DNA of 64,000 nucleotides, from contig JAJFHD010000138.1 in NCBI GenBank assembly GCA_021775805.1, positions 44,847 through 108,846 on the forward strand, in the 5' to 3' direction. Made by a program: the position numbers and the translations under genes. Of the stretch, positions 16,026 to 24,229 are shown piece after piece (position 1 is the first letter of the stretch; every line of letters begins with the position of its first letter). Source of the stretch: Alphaproteobacteria bacterium (GTDB lineage Bacteria > Pseudomonadota > Alphaproteobacteria > Rhizobiales > JAJFHC01). Under the pieces are notes generated by a model, which saw only the letters and a program-made list of their open reading frames with translations, was not told the DNA's origin and made no database searches.

Positions 16026-16925
16026 ATGGAAGATCCGGCGACAATTTTCGACCCTCCCTTTGAAGTCAGGACACCAGGGAACCACACGGTACCCATGATT
16101 TTCAATTCGCCTCACAGCGGGCGGGTATATCCGGAGTCCTTCCTGCGCACCTCCGCCCTCGACCCCCACAGCCTGCGCAAGTCCGAAGACTATTTCGTCG
16201 ACGAGCTCTTTGAAAACGTTGTCGGTCTCGGCGCCCCGCTGATGCATGCCAATTTCCCGCGCGCCTATCTCGATCTTAACCGCGAGCCCTATGAGCTCGA
16301 TCCGCAGATGTTCTCCGACCGGCTTCCCGACTACGTCAACACACGGTCCCTGAGGGCCGCGGGCGGCCTCGGCACGATCGCGCGCATCGTGTCTGAGGCA
16401 ACAGAGATCTACAAAGCCAAGTTGCCCTTCGGAGAGGCCCAGGCCCGCATCCGTTCGCTCTACATCCCCTACCATGAGCAGCTGCGTTCGCTGCTGCGGT
16501 CGACCCGCGAGAAGTTCGATGCTCTCCTGATGATCGACTGCCATTCCATGCCGTCGGCATGCGGGTCGAAATCCCGCTCCAGCAGTTCCAACCGTCCCGA
16601 TTTTGTCCTCGGAGACCGTTACGGCACCGCCTGCGTCAGCCAGATCACCGATCTCGTCGAGGCCGTGCTAACCCGGATGGGATACTCCGTGGTCAGAAAC
16701 AAGCCTTACGCCGGCGGCTACATCACCCACACTTACGGCCGCCCCGCCCTCGGCATGCATGTACTCCAGCTCGAGGTAAACCGGTCGCTCTATGTTGACG
16801 AGGATACTCTGGCGAAGCATGGCGGATTCTACCGCCTGTGTGACGACCTCATGTCGGTGGTTGCCGAATTGATCGAATGCCTGCCTGAACTGACCAGGCC
16901 CTACCGCGCAACCGCTGCCGAATAA
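16026..16925 (+). CDS. N-formylglutamate amidohydrolase family protein
   Basis: 299 aa from the ATG at 16026; another in-frame ATG lies at 16005 and neither has a strong SD. Family motifs are VPMIFNSPHSGRVYP near the N-terminus, LMIDCHSMPS in the middle and YAGGYITHTYGRP followed by MHVLQLEVNRSLY near the C-terminus, giving a zinc site like that of HutG. The reference activity releases glutamate from N-formylglutamate in histidine degradation. No other hut genes are nearby, so the physiological substrate is open. Confidence 0.88.
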   Translation: MEDPATIFDPPFEVRTPGNHTVPMIFNSPHSGRVYPESFLRTSALDPHSLRKSEDYFVDELFENVVGLGAPLMHANFPRAYLDLNREPYELDPQMFSDRLPDYVNTRSLRAAGGLGTIARIVSEATEIYKAKLPFGEAQARIRSLYIPYHEQLRSLLRSTREKFDALLMIDCHSMPSACGSKSRSSSSNRPDFVLGDRYGTACVSQITDLVEAVLTRMGYSVVRNKPYAGGYITHTYGRPALGMHVLQLEVNRSLYVDEDTLAKHGGFYRLCDDLMSVVAELIECLPELTRPYRATAAE

Positions 16926-16929
16926 ACAC

Positions 16930-16964
16930 AAAAAAAGGGCCGTTCACACAATGTGGAACGGCCC
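16930..16964 (-). terminator. strong intrinsic terminator of the suhB/MmgR-like sRNA
   Basis: On the minus strand GGGCCGTTC pairs perfectly with GAACGGCCC (16937-16964), with further pairing in the loop, and seven T residues follow directly (A run 16930-16936). It also lies right after the stop codon of the plus-strand amidohydrolase gene, where it has no T run and would at best be a weak plus-strand terminator. Confidence 0.85.
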
Positions 16965-17028
16965 AAGTCTAGGGAGGAAACGCCCAGGAAGGGCTGCGCG
17001 TTCGACGGCCATGCCGTCTCTGCGCGCT
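16930..17028 (-). ncRNA. suhB/MmgR-family (alpha-r8-like) small regulatory RNA
   Basis: About 99 nt on the minus strand in three parts. The first is a 5' stem-loop with GCGCG/CGCGC and an inner GACGGC-ATG-GCCGTC (roughly 16995-17027). The second is a short hairpin GCCC-TTCCT-GGGC (16982-16994). The third is a single-stranded GTTTCCTCCCTAGACTT, ending in the terminator hairpin. The exposed CCTCC anti-Shine-Dalgarno sequence and the GGGCGTTTCCTCCC context match my memory of the suhB RNA motif, whose Sinorhizobium member MmgR limits polyhydroxybutyrate accumulation. The hisN/suhB-family gene lies about 1.2 kb away. Targets here are unknown. Confidence 0.75.
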
Positions 17029-17033
17029 GACTT

Positions 17034-17062
17034 AATATTGCATTGCACAAAGAGAATTTCAA
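17034..17062 (-). promoter_or_regulatory. sigma70-type promoter of the sRNA
   Basis: Minus strand -35 TTGAAA (17057-17062), a 17-bp spacer and -10 AATATT (17034-17039; ATATTA one base on is equivalent). It predicts a transcript start near 17028, which matches the base of the first stem-loop. The 17040-17200 region upstream is very AT-rich and holds no gene. Confidence 0.6.
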
Positions 17063-17426
17063 GAGAATTTTGATCATTTGCATAAAAATAATTCTCTTCG
17101 AATCGTTTGGAATTTAAATCAATAATATCAATCAATTAAGATCCATCAGATCTTTCTGTTTGGAATTATACGGCGTTGTATCACAGCAAATTGAAGTCAG
17201 AGGGTTGCGTCAGAGACATGGCTATATTGCAGCGCACACATGAACAGCAACACGCCTGTGAGGCTGTTGTTTGCCGAATCGGCGGCCGTCAAGGTGATGT
17301 CGGCGCCCGATTGGGTTTGTGAAGTCTGCCGTGATACAATTTTTTGTGATGGAAGCGTCCTCATCCGCGCCGTGTTTGATTCCTGACAGTCACCGCAGTG
17401 ATTCTTCGCACCTGAAAGGCCAGAGC

Positions 17427-18098
17427 ATGAACACGATGGCATCCGTCGCAAGTCCGCAGGCACGCCAGATCAAGGCATGTACAGTGCCCACATGCGCCCT
17501 GGCGTTCGCGTTGGCGATACCGCTCGTCGCCGCATCCCAACCCGGTGCCTTTGCCCAAAGCCAGGCAAACATTATCGCCAAAGCCGGCGGCACTTACACG
17601 ATTAGATCTGAAAACATCAAGACCCGGTTTCGCGTCAGGCAACTGGGCATCGCCACGGTGACGGGCAGGTTCAAGACGGTGAAAGGGACATTCACCCTGT
17701 CACCCAGGAAGCCGGCAAGGAGCCGTGTCGACGTCACCATTCAGGCCGCAAGCGTCTCCCATTTGAACAAAGGCGTTCAGAAGTTCATGCGCGGTCCGGA
17801 ACTTCTGCATGTAACCAAATATCCCAAGATCCGGTTCAGGGCCACCAGGGTCACGCAAACGGGTCCGGCAACTGCAAAATTGACCGGAAAACTGACAATT
17901 CACAACAGGACCCACCCGATCACGATGGATGTGAAGTTCAGCCGTGCAGGCCGTGACCCGGCGCATGGCAACCGCTTCACCGCATCGTTTACCGCAGCCG
18001 GGAAATTCAAGCGCAGCACGTTTGGCATGACGGCGGGCAGCGCCGTGGTCAGCGACGAGGTCAGGTTCGATATCGACGTGGTCGGCATCCGCCGCTGA
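17427..18098 (+). CDS. YceI-family secreted lipid-binding-type protein
   Basis: 223 aa from the ATG at 17427, which is directly followed by a signal peptide (LAFALAIPLVAA, cleavage near GAFAQS); an earlier start would add 36 residues before it. The mature protein has the YceI lipocalin-like pattern: GTYTIRSENIKTRFRVR, GRFKTVKGTFTL, a KTYPKIRFRAT-like strand (VTKYPKIRFRAT), KLTGKLTIHNRTHPI and FGMTAGSAVVSDEVRFDIDV at the end. YceI folds bind isoprenoid or amide lipids in the periplasm, but the physiological role is not settled. It stands alone. Confidence 0.9.
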   Translation: MNTMASVASPQARQIKACTVPTCALAFALAIPLVAASQPGAFAQSQANIIAKAGGTYTIRSENIKTRFRVRQLGIATVTGRFKTVKGTFTLSPRKPARSRVDVTIQAASVSHLNKGVQKFMRGPELLHVTKYPKIRFRATRVTQTGPATAKLTGKLTIHNRTHPITMDVKFSRAGRDPAHGNRFTASFTAAGKFKRSTFGMTAGSAVVSDEVRFDIDVVGIRR

Positions 18099-18191
18099 CC
18101 GGCAGACGCAGCGGCGGATATGAATCCGCTTGAGTGACTCTGGCGAATATGGTCTATCCGCACAGCGTTTCACTCAAGCAGGGCATCCCCT

Positions 18192-19007
18192 ATGGCACCC
18201 CAGGCAACCTCCCCTGACACCGATCTCGATGCGCTGGTGGCTTTTGCCAACGAACTGGCCGATGCCTCGGGAAAAGTCATTCTGCCCTATTTTCGGGCCG
18301 GCACACTTGTCGACAACAAGGAAGACGGACGCAAATTCGATCCTGTCACCGCAGCCGACCGGGAGGCGGAACGGGTAATCCGCGAACGCATTGAAACAGT
18401 GTATCCCGGTCATGGCATCATCGGCGAGGAACTGGGCAGCAAACCGGGAGAACGCTTCACCTGGATCCTGGATCCGATCGACGGCACCCGGTCTTTCATA
18501 ACCGGTCTGCCCTTGTGGGGTACATTGATCGGATTGCTGGACGGCGACACACCGGTCGTCGGCATGATGGACCAGCCCTACACACAAGAGCGCTTCATCG
18601 GTACGGCCGCGGCAAGCCATTTGATCTGCAAGGGAACGGCGACCCGCCTGACCGCCAGCGACACCGTCAGCCTCGATCAGGCCAAACTGGCAGCGACCCA
18701 TCCAGATATGTTCCGGCCCGGCGACGAGGCGGACGCATTTGCGCGGCTGCAGTCGGTTGCACGCATGACCCGTTTTGGCGGCGACTGCTACTTGTATGCC
18801 ATGCTGGCGGCCGGCCAGATCGACCTCGTCGTCGAAGCGGGAATGAATACCTACGACATCGCCGGTCTGGTCTGCGTCATCGAAGGCGCCGGCGGCGTCA
18901 TCACCACATGGGACGGCGGCCCCGCCCATCCCGGCGGCAGAATGGTCGCCGCCGCCAATCAGACCCTTCACCAGAAGGCATTGGACGTTCTTAACGCGCG
19001 ATGCTGA
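18192..19007 (+). CDS. hisN: histidinol-phosphatase, inositol-monophosphatase family (HisN)
   Basis: 271 aa. The metal-site motifs of the Li-sensitive phosphatase family are present: Glu79/Glu80 in IIGEELG, Asp94 and Asp97 in ILDPIDGTRSF and Asp222 in NTYDIAGL. The order and C-terminal DIAGLVCVIEGAGGVIT fit alphaproteobacterial HisN, which dephosphorylates L-histidinol phosphate; a true inositol monophosphatase (SuhB) is the alternative. Its last 40 bp overlap the 3' end of the convergent hydrolase gene. The ribosome-binding site is weak. Confidence 0.85.
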   Translation: MAPQATSPDTDLDALVAFANELADASGKVILPYFRAGTLVDNKEDGRKFDPVTAADREAERVIRERIETVYPGHGIIGEELGSKPGERFTWILDPIDGTRSFITGLPLWGTLIGLLDGDTPVVGMMDQPYTQERFIGTAAASHLICKGTATRLTASDTVSLDQAKLAATHPDMFRPGDEADAFARLQSVARMTRFGGDCYLYAMLAAGQIDLVVEAGMNTYDIAGLVCVIEGAGGVITTWDGGPAHPGGRMVAAANQTLHQKALDVLNARC

Positions 19008-19948
19008 ACCACGGTGCCCGGGATAAACGTATCGAACGCCGCCCAGAACTGCTCGCGGATGCGCCGTCGCTCCATAAGAATTTCATGGAACGCTTCCTCC
19101 AGGAAAATGTCGGCACCGGCGGGCAGATTGTTGGCAAGGTCACTGACTTCCTTGTTTGAAACGATCTGATCGTATCCGGCCTGAACGATCAGGACAGGCG
19201 TTTTCACGTCGGTTTGGAAATCCGCTGTCTGAAGATCGTTCACGGCATCGAGCGCGGCGACCAGCCAGGACACGGTGGGCGAACCGATCGCCAGCCCGGG
19301 GTGTTCTTCGAGGATCTTGCAGTTACGGTCATATCGTTCCTGGTCCCTGGTGAGCCGGTTGCTCTCGAATGGCCCGCAGCCCACCGGAGCGCTGCTACCG
19401 CCGGGAACCATCAGTGACCCGGCACCGACAAACTTGAGCATCCGGCTGGCGGCGCCGATCACCGACCACGGCACGACGCGCGTACGCAAGGCAACCATCG
19501 GGGCCAGACAGACTATCCGGTCGAACCATGCCTGGCCTTTCAGGGAGCGCAAGACAATCGTCCCGCCCATGGAGTGAGCGAGCGCGTAAAACGGCGGCGG
19601 ACAGTCCGGCAGCACGATATCGCGCATGAACTGGTTGAGATCCCGGTCGTATTCGGAAAAACTGCGCACATGTCCCCGGCGCGGATTTTTCAGAAGCCGG
19701 GTTGATCCGCCCTGTCCGCGCCAGTCGAGTGTCGCGACCGCAAACCGCCGGCGCAGAAGCTCCTCGATAACCTCATAGTATTTTTCGATACATTCGCCAC
19801 GGCCGTTAAACAGGCAGATTGTACCCTTGACCTGACCTGACTCCGGACGCCAATGGGCAAAACGAAGATGGAAGCCTTCCGGCGTCTCCATCAGTCCGGA
19901 TTCCGAACCAGCGGGTATCGGGTTTTCCGCAATCGCTTGAAGAACCAT
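18968..19948 (-). CDS. lysophospholipase-like alpha/beta hydrolase
   Basis: 326 aa of the serine aminopeptidase/monoacylglycerol-lipase (PldB-like) group. Motifs are NGRGECIEKYYEVIEEL, DWRGQGGS, the nucleophile elbow AHSMGG with Ser126, an acid in AGYDQIV and a His in EEAFHEILME. It probably hydrolyses lysophospholipids or monoacylglycerols; cytoplasmic, as no signal peptide is seen. The 3' end runs 40 bp into the hisN coding region on the opposite strand, so the two mRNAs would be complementary there. Confidence 0.87.
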   Translation of the reverse strand: MVLQAIAENPIPAGSESGLMETPEGFHLRFAHWRPESGQVKGTICLFNGRGECIEKYYEVIEELLRRRFAVATLDWRGQGGSTRLLKNPRRGHVRSFSEYDRDLNQFMRDIVLPDCPPPFYALAHSMGGTIVLRSLKGQAWFDRIVCLAPMVALRTRVVPWSVIGAASRMLKFVGAGSLMVPGGSSAPVGCGPFESNRLTRDQERYDRNCKILEEHPGLAIGSPTVSWLVAALDAVNDLQTADFQTDVKTPVLIVQAGYDQIVSNKEVSDLANNLPAGADIFLEEAFHEILMERRRIREQFWAAFDTFIPGTVVQHRALRTSNAFW

Positions 19949-20533
19949 GTCTGGGGTCCCGTTCCGAGGTTCCGTTGTCGCCGCTTCACCAACTGGATGA
20001 ACCCGCGCCGCAGAGATCTCAGCAACCAGTCACGGATGTTCCGTCGCACAGTGGCCGCTGCGAGATCCGTTCACCCGGTCTGTCCGCACTGAAGCATCAA
20101 ATTATTGAAACAGGACACACTTCACACCGGGTTCTCACCCAACACTCTTAAATGAGCCGGGTCGACCGGGCAATAGCGTCGTTCCTGCATGACGATCAGA
20201 CAAGTATGGCCCGGAACGGAATTTATCCGCCCGGGCCAAATTCAAAGTCCGAAAACACCCTGGCGGCACATCTGAGGGGCTGTGACATACCGACTGGCCG
20301 ATTCAGCCTTATACGCTTATTTGCCGTGGCTTCATTGGGGGTGAAGCCAGGCAAACGACCTTCCCCACATCAATACACCGCTGGGTGCCCGCGAGGAAAA
20401 TCATCACGCTGGAGCAATCATGCCTGATCGATTGTGAACCAATCCCGTAAGCCGCGTTAACCTGTGGTTCATCTTGATGAACGAATTGCGGCGACAATGG
20501 GGCAAAAAAATCTGCGATGCCTGAAGGGAACCA
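19949..20533 (+). other. 585-bp non-coding stretch with one long stem-loop
   Basis: I see no gene. The notable element is an inverted repeat at 20321-20354: TGGCTTCA (20327-20334) pairs perfectly with TGAAGCCA (20342-20349) across a T-G-rich 7-base loop, and outer TTGC/GCAA can extend the stem. No T run follows on either strand, so it is not a standard terminator. The left part is moderately GC-rich without reading-frame bias. Confidence 0.45.
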
Positions 20534-20563
20534 CTTGAACAGGTGTTCCCGGGTTCCTATTTA
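20534..20563 (+). promoter_or_regulatory. RpoH (sigma32) heat-shock promoter of hsp20
   Basis: -35 CTTGAA (20534-20539), a 16-bp spacer and -10 CCTATTTA (20556-20563). This matches the alphaproteobacterial RpoH pattern (CTTGAA and CCTATAT-like). It predicts transcription from about 20568, the exact base of the first hairpin of the downstream thermometer. Confidence 0.8.
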
Positions 20564-20567
20564 CTGT

Positions 20568-20658
20568 CTGCGGAGGCCAAATTTGGGTCCGCAGAACTAA
20601 ATCGCCCGGCCATACCGGCGGGCAAAACAGTCATATCGCTTAAACAAGGATGTGTATC
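20568..20658 (+). promoter_or_regulatory. ROSE-type RNA thermometer in the hsp20 leader
   Basis: The 91-nt leader folds into three hairpins. Hairpin 1 (20568-20594) has stem CTGCGGA/TCCGCAG with an inner CCAAATTTGG. Hairpin 2 (20604-20623) has stem GCCCG/CGGGC. Hairpin 3 (20632-20654) sequesters the SD AAGGA (20646-20650): CATAT pairs with ATGTG (one U-G), C37 is bulged, G38 faces G49 and CTT pairs with AAG around the loop AAAC. The TCGCT sequence opposite AGGA, with a bulged pyrimidine and a G-G mismatch, is the ROSE hallmark (UYGCU). Heating should melt it and free the start codon. Confidence 0.85.
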
Positions 20659-21123
20659 ATGCACTACGATCTTACCCCCCTTTACAAGACTTCTGTCGGT
20701 TTCGACCGGCTTGCCCGGATGCTTGATTCCGTGAATGGCGTCGACACGGCCGGCAGCGGCTATCCCCCCTATAACATCGAACGCCTGGACGAGAACGAGT
20801 ACCGTATTTCCATGGCGATCGCCGGATTCGCCGAAGATGACATCGCCATCGAAGTCAAGGAAAACGCCCTTACGGTTACCGGAAACAAGCCCGCGTCGGA
20901 CGAGAAGGCGGAATACCTCCACCAGGGCATCGCCGCACGTGAATTCGAGCGCCGGTTCCAGCTCGCGGATTACGTCGAAGTCTCAGGCGCAAGCCTGGTG
21001 AACGGTCTGCTCCATATCGACCTCAAGCGTGAACTGCCCGAGAAGATGAAGCCGCGGACAATCGCGATCACAAACGCCGGCAAGGCCCGGAAGACCAAGA
21101 CGATCGAGCAGAAAGCTGCCTGA
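20659..21123 (+). CDS. Hsp20/alpha-crystallin small heat-shock protein (IbpA-like)
   Basis: 154 aa from the ATG at 20659 (MHYDLTPLYKTSVGFDRL), placed 8 bp after the SD held in the thermometer. The N-terminal arm, the alpha-crystallin domain (about 35-130: PPYNIERLDENEYRISMAIAG, ALTVTGNK, EFERRFQLADYVEV, GLLHIDL) and a C-terminal tail fit class A bacterial sHsps of rhizobial type. It binds unfolding proteins without ATP. The promoter and leader show dual control, by RpoH at transcription and by temperature-dependent RNA folding at translation. Confidence 0.95.
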   Translation: MHYDLTPLYKTSVGFDRLARMLDSVNGVDTAGSGYPPYNIERLDENEYRISMAIAGFAEDDIAIEVKENALTVTGNKPASDEKAEYLHQGIAAREFERRFQLADYVEVSGASLVNGLLHIDLKRELPEKMKPRTIAITNAGKARKTKTIEQKAA

Positions 21124-21155
21124 TCCGGTCTGTCCGGTCGGCTGACGATACGCCA

Positions 21156-21186
21156 GGGGCGCCCCAACCGGGGCGCCCTGTTTCGA
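21156..21186 (+). terminator. intrinsic terminator of hsp20
   Basis: GGGCGCCCC (21157-21165) and GGGGCGCCC (21170-21178) form a perfect 9-bp stem with an AACC loop, followed by TGTTTCGATTGTT. The T run is imperfect but the stem is strong. It lies between the convergent hsp20 and aldolase genes. Confidence 0.8.
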
Positions 21187-21203
21187 TTGTTCCCTGGCGC
21201 ATG

Positions 21204-22268
21204 TCAGGAAGAGTGGTCACTCAAGGTCGCAAGAAAATCGTCGACATCGGACTCCGGCGTTTCAAACGACGTCACCATCCTGGCCAGAATTTCCCCGTCG
21301 CGGCGCCGGCGCTCGTCCTGTGGTCCGGCACCTGGCCACGAGGAATAGATTGCGCCGGACTTCTGAAGTTTCTCATGCACCTGCCCGGGCATGAACACGA
21401 ACACTTCGTTGGCATCCACCGGGTAGGCCAACCGCGCAACATTCGACACCTCTATGCCATCGGCAAACCGCCGCGCCATCTTGTTGGCATGACCCGCCAG
21501 GTCCAGCCACAGGCCGTCGTCGAAATAGGCCTGAAACTGTGCCGCAACGAAGCGTCCCTTCGAAATCAGATGTCCGCCTCTTTTGCGCCTGTACATGAAA
21601 TCGTCACTCAGGGAGCGGTCGAACAGAACCACTGCCTCCGCCCCCATCGCGCCGTTCTTGGTTGCGCCAAACGATAGAATGTCGACACCGGCGCGCCAGG
21701 TAAGGTCGGCAGGACTGGCTCCCGTCGCAACCACCGCGTTGGCAAATCTGGCGCCATCCATATGAACCTTCATGGACCGTGCCTTGGCCATACTGGCCAG
21801 GACGCCAATCTCGTCGACCGTATAGACCGTCCCGGCTTCGGTGACCTGGGTCAGGCTCAACGCGGCCGCCTGGACCTGATGCTGCTCGCCGACAATCAGA
21901 CCGTCCAGCACATGCCTCAGGGACTCTGCCGAGATCTTGCCGTCTTCACCAGGCACGGGAACAAGTTTCGCACCGCCACAGTAGAACTCCGGCGCACCGC
22001 ATTCATCGACCATGATATGGCTCTCGGGGTGGCACAACACGGCACCGTAGGGCGGCGTCAGGGTCGAGAGCGAAATCGCGTTTGCCGCGGTTCCGGTGGC
22101 GACGAGGAATACTGTCACATCGCACTCAAAAATTTCTGCCATCCGTCTTTCGACCGAGCGTGTCTCTTCATCGGCACCATAGGATACCGCAACCCCGTCA
22201 TTGACACGGCGTAGCGCCGCAAGCATCGATTCATGGACGCCAAATGCGTTATCGCTGGCAAATCTCAT
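21204..22268 (-). CDS. low-specificity threonine aldolase / beta-eliminating lyase family
   Basis: 354 aa, fold type I PLP enzyme. His84 (CHPESHI context), Asp171 in MDGARFANA and the PLP lysine Lys204 in SFGATKNGAMGAEA match L-threonine aldolases. Expected reaction: L-threonine or L-allo-threonine to glycine and acetaldehyde. The ATG overlaps the stop codon of the upstream peptidase gene (ATGA), so translation is probably coupled. The physiological link between the two is not obvious. Confidence 0.9.
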   Translation of the reverse strand: MRFASDNAFGVHESMLAALRRVNDGVAVSYGADEETRSVERRMAEIFECDVTVFLVATGTAANAISLSTLTPPYGAVLCHPESHIMVDECGAPEFYCGGAKLVPVPGEDGKISAESLRHVLDGLIVGEQHQVQAAALSLTQVTEAGTVYTVDEIGVLASMAKARSMKVHMDGARFANAVVATGASPADLTWRAGVDILSFGATKNGAMGAEAVVLFDRSLSDDFMYRRKRGGHLISKGRFVAAQFQAYFDDGLWLDLAGHANKMARRFADGIEVSNVARLAYPVDANEVFVFMPGQVHEKLQKSGAIYSSWPGAGPQDERRRRDGEILARMVTSFETPESDVDDFLATLSDHSS

Positions 22269-24229
22269 TTATGTTTCTCCAATGATCCCAAACGAACTTC
22301 CGGCAGGTCGTCAACCGGTTGCAGCCCGAACACGGCAGCGTAAAAAGCATGTTCATGGGCGATAGCATCGATCTGCGTAGCCGCTTTCCTGAACCCGTGC
22401 CCCTCGCCTTCATACTCCCGATAAACAACGCTGACACCACGCGCCACCAAGGCGTCCGCAATATTGCGCGACTGGTCCGGCGGCACCACGAAGTCTTCAA
22501 GCCCCTGAAACAGAATGACTGGCACGCCGATCTTATCGGCATGATATATCGGAGAGACGGTGCGATAGGCTTCCGCCGGGGCATCCGGCGCAATGCCGGT
22601 CAGCGTCTCAACGTAGCCGGCTTCAAACTTGTGCGTCGACCGGGCAAGGCGGTAGACGTCCGAAATGCCATAATAGGCTGCCCCTGCCGCAAATTCGTCA
22701 TGACGGGTCAACGCGCTGAGAACCGTGTAGCCACCCGAACTGCCCCCCGCAATCGCTATTCGTGCGGGATCCGCATTGCCCGTCTCCGCCAGCCACCGCG
22801 CGCCGGCGGCTGCATCCTGTGCATCGGCGATGCCCCAAAGACCGTTGAGAGCCTTGCGGTAAGCGGAGCCATAGCCAAAGCTGCCGGTGAAATCCACATC
22901 GAGCACCGCAAATCCCCGGCTGGTCCAGTATTGTGTCTTGAGCTTGAGCCCGCGGTCGGCATAGCCGGTCGGCCCGCCGTGAATGAGAATGATTGCCGGT
23001 GGCTTCTCCGAAACCGGACCGTCATTCGTACCGGACGTCGGTGGATAGAAAATGGCGTGAGCCGACCGTCCTTCTTCGCAAGGATAGGCAACCGGTTGTC
23101 CGATCGATACGCTCGATACCGGAATATCGACGTCCGCAACCGACCGGAAAGATAGTGAGCTTTCGATCGCCGCGGGGGTGCCAGCCAGCTTGAATTCGAG
23201 AAGCGCAGATGGCCTTGTATCGGACAGGCCTGTGCCGAACAGTCGGGCTCCGGCAACCGACGGATTCTCCAGGCCGAGCACTCCCAGATCAAGGGGGTTG
23301 AGTGTTCCCTGAGAGAGAATTCCAGTGCGAAATGCTCCATTCTCAAGGTACGAGAAGATCACCGATCCGTCCTGGCATTGTGCATAGGATCTCATTCCGA
23401 AGACCCATTGCGGCCTCCCGAATTCGGCATTCAGTTCGATCAACGGCGAGAGGCCTGTGCCGTCCCAGAGAAACGGGTTGCCCCAGCCTGACCGGTTCCA
23501 GATGAAGATCAGACCGCCGGCGCCGGTCCACTCGGGCTGAAAGACGCAAGTCCCGTTTCCACCCGCCACGTGTACCGTTTCGCCAAGCAGGCCGTCGTCA
23601 TCCAGGACACCAGCCGCAAGCGCTGCGGCTTCCCAGGGCATGTTCGGCAGCGACCATTGCAACCAGGCAATTCTGTCGCCCTGATCGTTGAGCTGAGGAC
23701 TGGCATAGAAATCTGCCCCGGCCACCAGCACATCGACACCATCAGTGGCTGCAGCGTCGAGACCAATGGTCACAAGCATGTTGTCGGGATGATCATGGAG
23801 ACCCGTTCGGCGGCGTTCGCCGACCGCAATCAGCCTGTTGCGCAACAGATCCTCGGCAATGTCGGAAAACCGCCAGTCCGGCGCAGACGTTATGCGCCGA
23901 ATGTTGCGTTCGCGGTCGATAGCGTAGATGTCCTGATCGGCTGCATTGACAAAATAGAGCGTCCCGGATGGGCCGACACTGAACTCGCCGCCGCCGTACT
24001 CATGAACCTTCGATCGTGCCGAATAGGGTAATGGCAGCACGTCTTCAACGACACCGTCCGCGGTCCGGCACACAATTACCGCGCGCCCTTCTTCCCACGG
24101 CCGGGACTCGGTCCAGTAAAACAAGTCGCCGAAGGACTGTGTCTGCCCGAACCGCAAGGCCTTGCCGGCCACATGCTCCACGGTCACGGGCGAACGCCAG
24201 TTCCCGAACGGAACGGTCTCTACTGTCAT
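22265..24229 (-). CDS. S9-family prolyl-oligopeptidase-like peptidase
   Basis: 654 aa from the ATG at 24229 (MTVETVPFGNWRSPV); 60 further upstream codons in frame look non-coding. The first 400 residues form a beta-propeller-like region. The C-terminal alpha/beta hydrolase domain has ILIHGGPTGYADRG, the nucleophile Ser498 in GGSSGGYT and a His in EGEGHGF. No signal peptide, so probably cytosolic. S9 enzymes of this acylaminoacyl-peptidase/dipeptidyl-peptidase group cleave short peptides. It overlaps the aldolase gene by 4 bp in an operon. Confidence 0.88.
   Translation of the reverse strand: MTVETVPFGNWRSPVTVEHVAGKALRFGQTQSFGDLFYWTESRPWEEGRAVIVCRTADGVVEDVLPLPYSARSKVHEYGGGEFSVGPSGTLYFVNAADQDIYAIDRERNIRRITSAPDWRFSDIAEDLLRNRLIAVGERRRTGLHDHPDNMLVTIGLDAAATDGVDVLVAGADFYASPQLNDQGDRIAWLQWSLPNMPWEAAALAAGVLDDDGLLGETVHVAGGNGTCVFQPEWTGAGGLIFIWNRSGWGNPFLWDGTGLSPLIELNAEFGRPQWVFGMRSYAQCQDGSVIFSYLENGAFRTGILSQGTLNPLDLGVLGLENPSVAGARLFGTGLSDTRPSALLEFKLAGTPAAIESSLSFRSVADVDIPVSSVSIGQPVAYPCEEGRSAHAIFYPPTSGTNDGPVSEKPPAIILIHGGPTGYADRGLKLKTQYWTSRGFAVLDVDFTGSFGYGSAYRKALNGLWGIADAQDAAAGARWLAETGNADPARIAIAGGSSGGYTVLSALTRHDEFAAGAAYYGISDVYRLARSTHKFEAGYVETLTGIAPDAPAEAYRTVSPIYHADKIGVPVILFQGLEDFVVPPDQSRNIADALVARGVSVVYREYEGEGHGFRKAATQIDAIAHEHAFYAAVFGLQPVDDLPEVRLGSLEKHK

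Noticed and set aside
16944..17135. Short minus-strand protein frames in the sRNA region
   Set aside because: The stretch is better explained by a structured small RNA with promoter and terminator; the frames have no SD and no conserved character.
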